From Lachnospiraceae bacterium UBA7086 (GTDB lineage: Bacteria; Bacillota; Clostridia; Lachnospirales; Lachnospiraceae), in the NCBI GenBank assembly GCA_002492525.1, contig DKZA01000022.1, positions 1 to 61,238 on the forward strand: a DNA stretch of 61,238 nucleotides. The letters run 5' to 3'. Position 1 is the first letter of the stretch. Every line of letters begins with the position of its first letter. The notes beneath the pieces were generated by a model. The model searched no databases. It was not told the DNA's origin and worked only from the letters and a program-made list of their open reading frames with translations. Positions 59,581 through 61,238 of the stretch are shown one piece after another. The position numbers and the translations under genes are program-made.

Positions 59581-60924
59581 CTATTTCCTCCTGTTTATCC
59601 CTGCAGCCGCATAATAGGAGGCCTTATCTTTGTACATCAGTTTCTCCGCCTCTGTCATGATGCTTTGGACACCCTCTGCCGCATCGTTTCTCCAAACTGC
59701 GCCAACCGACATGTTCACAGCATATTCCTTCATATAGGCTTTCATCTTCTCCACTTGCTCCCCGAACTCTGTCTCCCCAATACCCTCACTAATAGCCAAC
59801 AGTTCATCCCCGCCTATGCGGAACAGTGTATACGAATCATCAAATGCTTCCCGCATACATCTGCAGACAGAAAGGATCAGGCGATCCCCTGCCTCATGTC
59901 CCGCCTCATCATTCACCCGTTTCAATCCGGTGATATCTCCATAAACCACACCAATGCTGCGTTCAGGCCTGATATTTTCCAGATATTCCTTCATGGCATA
60001 TCGATTGCCAAACTGTGTCATCTGATCGGAATATGACATGGCCTGCAAGTTTCTGACCAGATTTCTCATTTTTAACAAAGATTCTATAAAATGCCCCATG
60101 ATCTGAAGCATATTGGATATATAGCCCAAAGCTTCCACCGGCGGATTATCCACTCCATAAAACCCGATCACCTTGCCATCGCTGTAAAGTGGTACTACGA
60201 CAATAGACGACACACTCTGCTGTTTTAAGGTTTCATATACTAAAGTGTCTTTGGTCCGGATTTTTTCGATGTCATCAATCACCACACACTTATCTTCATA
60301 AAAAATGCGGTACCATCCGGCACAGACCTCCGGCGGCACATTTTGCAGGTTATCCTTCTGTGGTGTTACTCCGTTTGCAACCCACTCATAGGTATTGTCG
60401 TCACCGCCCTTTTCATTTTTCTCAAAAATATATGCTCTTTCGCCATCCAGCGCCTTTCCCAGATACTCTAACACGATTTTCAGTGAATTCTCCAGATCAG
60501 GCGCCTGCAGGGCAATCCGCAGCGCTTCGTTGATCAATGATTCCAGATGCTGATAATTATGTACCATATTTTTCTGCTGGTTTTCGGCGCTGACGTCAAT
60601 AGCAATCTCTACACGCACTCTCCTTCCATCTATCTGCTGCATAGTATCCTTTACCATCAGATATTTATTCAGAACAGGATTATAGTAGCGCCATTCTTTA
60701 AAATATCCTTCTGACAATTCCCGGCCATTACAGATTGCACAAGGTGCAGAGGCGTTCTGCATCACCTCATAGCATTTCCTGCCCGCCAGCTGCTCTGTCA
60801 ACTGCAGTCCATACAGTTTTAAAGCCTTCTTATTCATATAAAGCAATTCGTGCGTATCCATATCCGCAGCATAAACCAATTCATTCATTTCATCAAAAAA
60901 CTTCCACATTTCGATTCCGGCCAT
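59581..60924 (-). CDS. Diguanylate cyclase-type protein: PAS, GAF and GGDEF domains
   Basis: 447 residues from ATG 60924 with GAGAGGGCGG upstream; the frame to 61032 is leader. An N-terminal PAS (about 5-115, with CAICNGREL) is followed by a GAF domain (about 135-280; SSIVVVPLYSDGKVIGFYGVDNPP) and a GGDEF domain (about 290-445) whose signature is RIGGDEL, i.e. GGDEL rather than GGDEF/GGEEF. That change may still be active or may be a sensor for c-di-GMP or GTP. No EAL domain is present. It is soluble and ends near the window edge. Confidence 0.88.
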   Translation of the reverse strand: MAGIEMWKFFDEMNELVYAADMDTHELLYMNKKALKLYGLQLTEQLAGRKCYEVMQNASAPCAICNGRELSEGYFKEWRYYNPVLNKYLMVKDTMQQIDGRRVRVEIAIDVSAENQQKNMVHNYQHLESLINEALRIALQAPDLENSLKIVLEYLGKALDGERAYIFEKNEKGGDDNTYEWVANGVTPQKDNLQNVPPEVCAGWYRIFYEDKCVVIDDIEKIRTKDTLVYETLKQQSVSSIVVVPLYSDGKVIGFYGVDNPPVEALGYISNMLQIMGHFIESLLKMRNLVRNLQAMSYSDQMTQFGNRYAMKEYLENIRPERSIGVVYGDITGLKRVNDEAGHEAGDRLILSVCRCMREAFDDSYTLFRIGGDELLAISEGIGETEFGEQVEKMKAYMKEYAVNMSVGAVWRNDAAEGVQSIMTEAEKLMYKDKASYYAAAGINRRK

Positions 60925-61238
60925 TACCGCCCTCTCTTTCTTGTCCCATAAATCATCGTAAATTATATTGCTATCACTTTTGCAAGTTGAAACTGTCTGC
61001 CTGAAATATAAAAAGATTGACTGTTTTATCATATCTAATAATCTTTATATCTGCAATAAGTCTGTTTATTTTTAAATATAAGTAGACAGGATACTTTCCA
61101 TCCTGTATTTTGCCCAATTCTTTTTCCTGTCGTAATCATCTGAATTTCCCCAATTCCACCACCTTGTCCTGATAAAAAGGGGGGGCTACGTTTAGGATTC
61201 TATTATTATCATTTTAACATAACCACCCATGAACAACT
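60925..61238 (-). other. Leader of the GGDEF gene and window edge
   Basis: A TATAAT (60967-60962, minus strand) lies 38 nt before the GGDEF start; the -35 is unclear. CAGGAT/ATCCTG at about 61087-61106 forms a small hairpin with a downstream T-rich tail and may terminate a gene off the window. A G7 run occurs at about 61180-61187. No gene is visible. Confidence 0.4.

Overview
The window looks like a chromosomal segment of a low-to-moderate G+C anaerobic Firmicute, most likely Lachnospiraceae or a close Clostridia relative. The reasons are the gene order rho / rpmE / DUF1385 / prmC / prfA, a CIRCE-controlled clpB, and the families DUF4364, DUF4250, DUF975, DUF5722 and the ASKHA ferredoxin activator (RACo type). 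Strong AGGAGG ribosome binding sites are also typical. No rRNA, tRNA or CRISPR array was seen.

Layout. 0-5.6 kb is an accessory region of small minus-strand genes: a broken fic gene, an ECF sigma/anti-sigma pair, a GntR-ABC operon with a deleted ATPase, and several small unknown genes. 5.7-10.9 kb carries a RADAR anti-phage pair, rdrA (ATPase) and rdrB (adenosine deaminase-like). 11.2-13.4 kb holds a TetR regulator and an aldo/keto reductase with a palindromic operator; the TetR promoter lies on fossil pieces of two genes found about 8-11 kb further on. 13.6-24.1 kb is the most unusual part. The 3' end of an S8 subtilase gene (22.1-24.1 kb) is repeated at 15.66 and 14.27 kb, and the repeats bracket two units. 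One has three minus-strand genes: a recombinase-fold protein with an extra N-terminal domain, an AlbA_2/Schlafen-type ATP-binding protein, and a 952-residue TIR-like/DUF4062 plus helical-repeat protein. The other has a single KilA-N gene. This looks like a serially used insertion site carrying candidate defence cargo.

24-61 kb is mostly core chromosome: AraC regulator, M18 aminopeptidase, a 201-bp MITE, DNA repair (nth, tag; the uracil-DNA glycosylase is at 13.6 kb), MBL hydrolase, nitrilase, CPBP protease, HAD phosphatase, an S1-domain protein, a hemerythrin-response regulator fusion, prfA/prmC/DUF1385/rpmE/rho, serine hydrolase, malic enzyme, radical SAM, DUF4364, DUF5722, polysaccharide deacetylase, a two-component system, DUF975, the ferredoxin activator with DUF4250, S66 peptidase, a Rieske-FAD oxidoreductase, clpB, an Rpn-family nuclease, a membrane-bound MerR regulator and a GGDEF protein.

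Working together: rdrA/rdrB form one transcription unit with a long leader. The 16.0-21.9 kb genes are spaced 31 and 69 nt apart and are probably co-transcribed. Both sets, the KilA-N gene and the fossils suggest that 5-24 kb is a defence/accessory island. Repeats and gene relics (prfA 3' end, half CIRCE, Rpn relic, MITE) show continued small-scale rearrangement in the core part.
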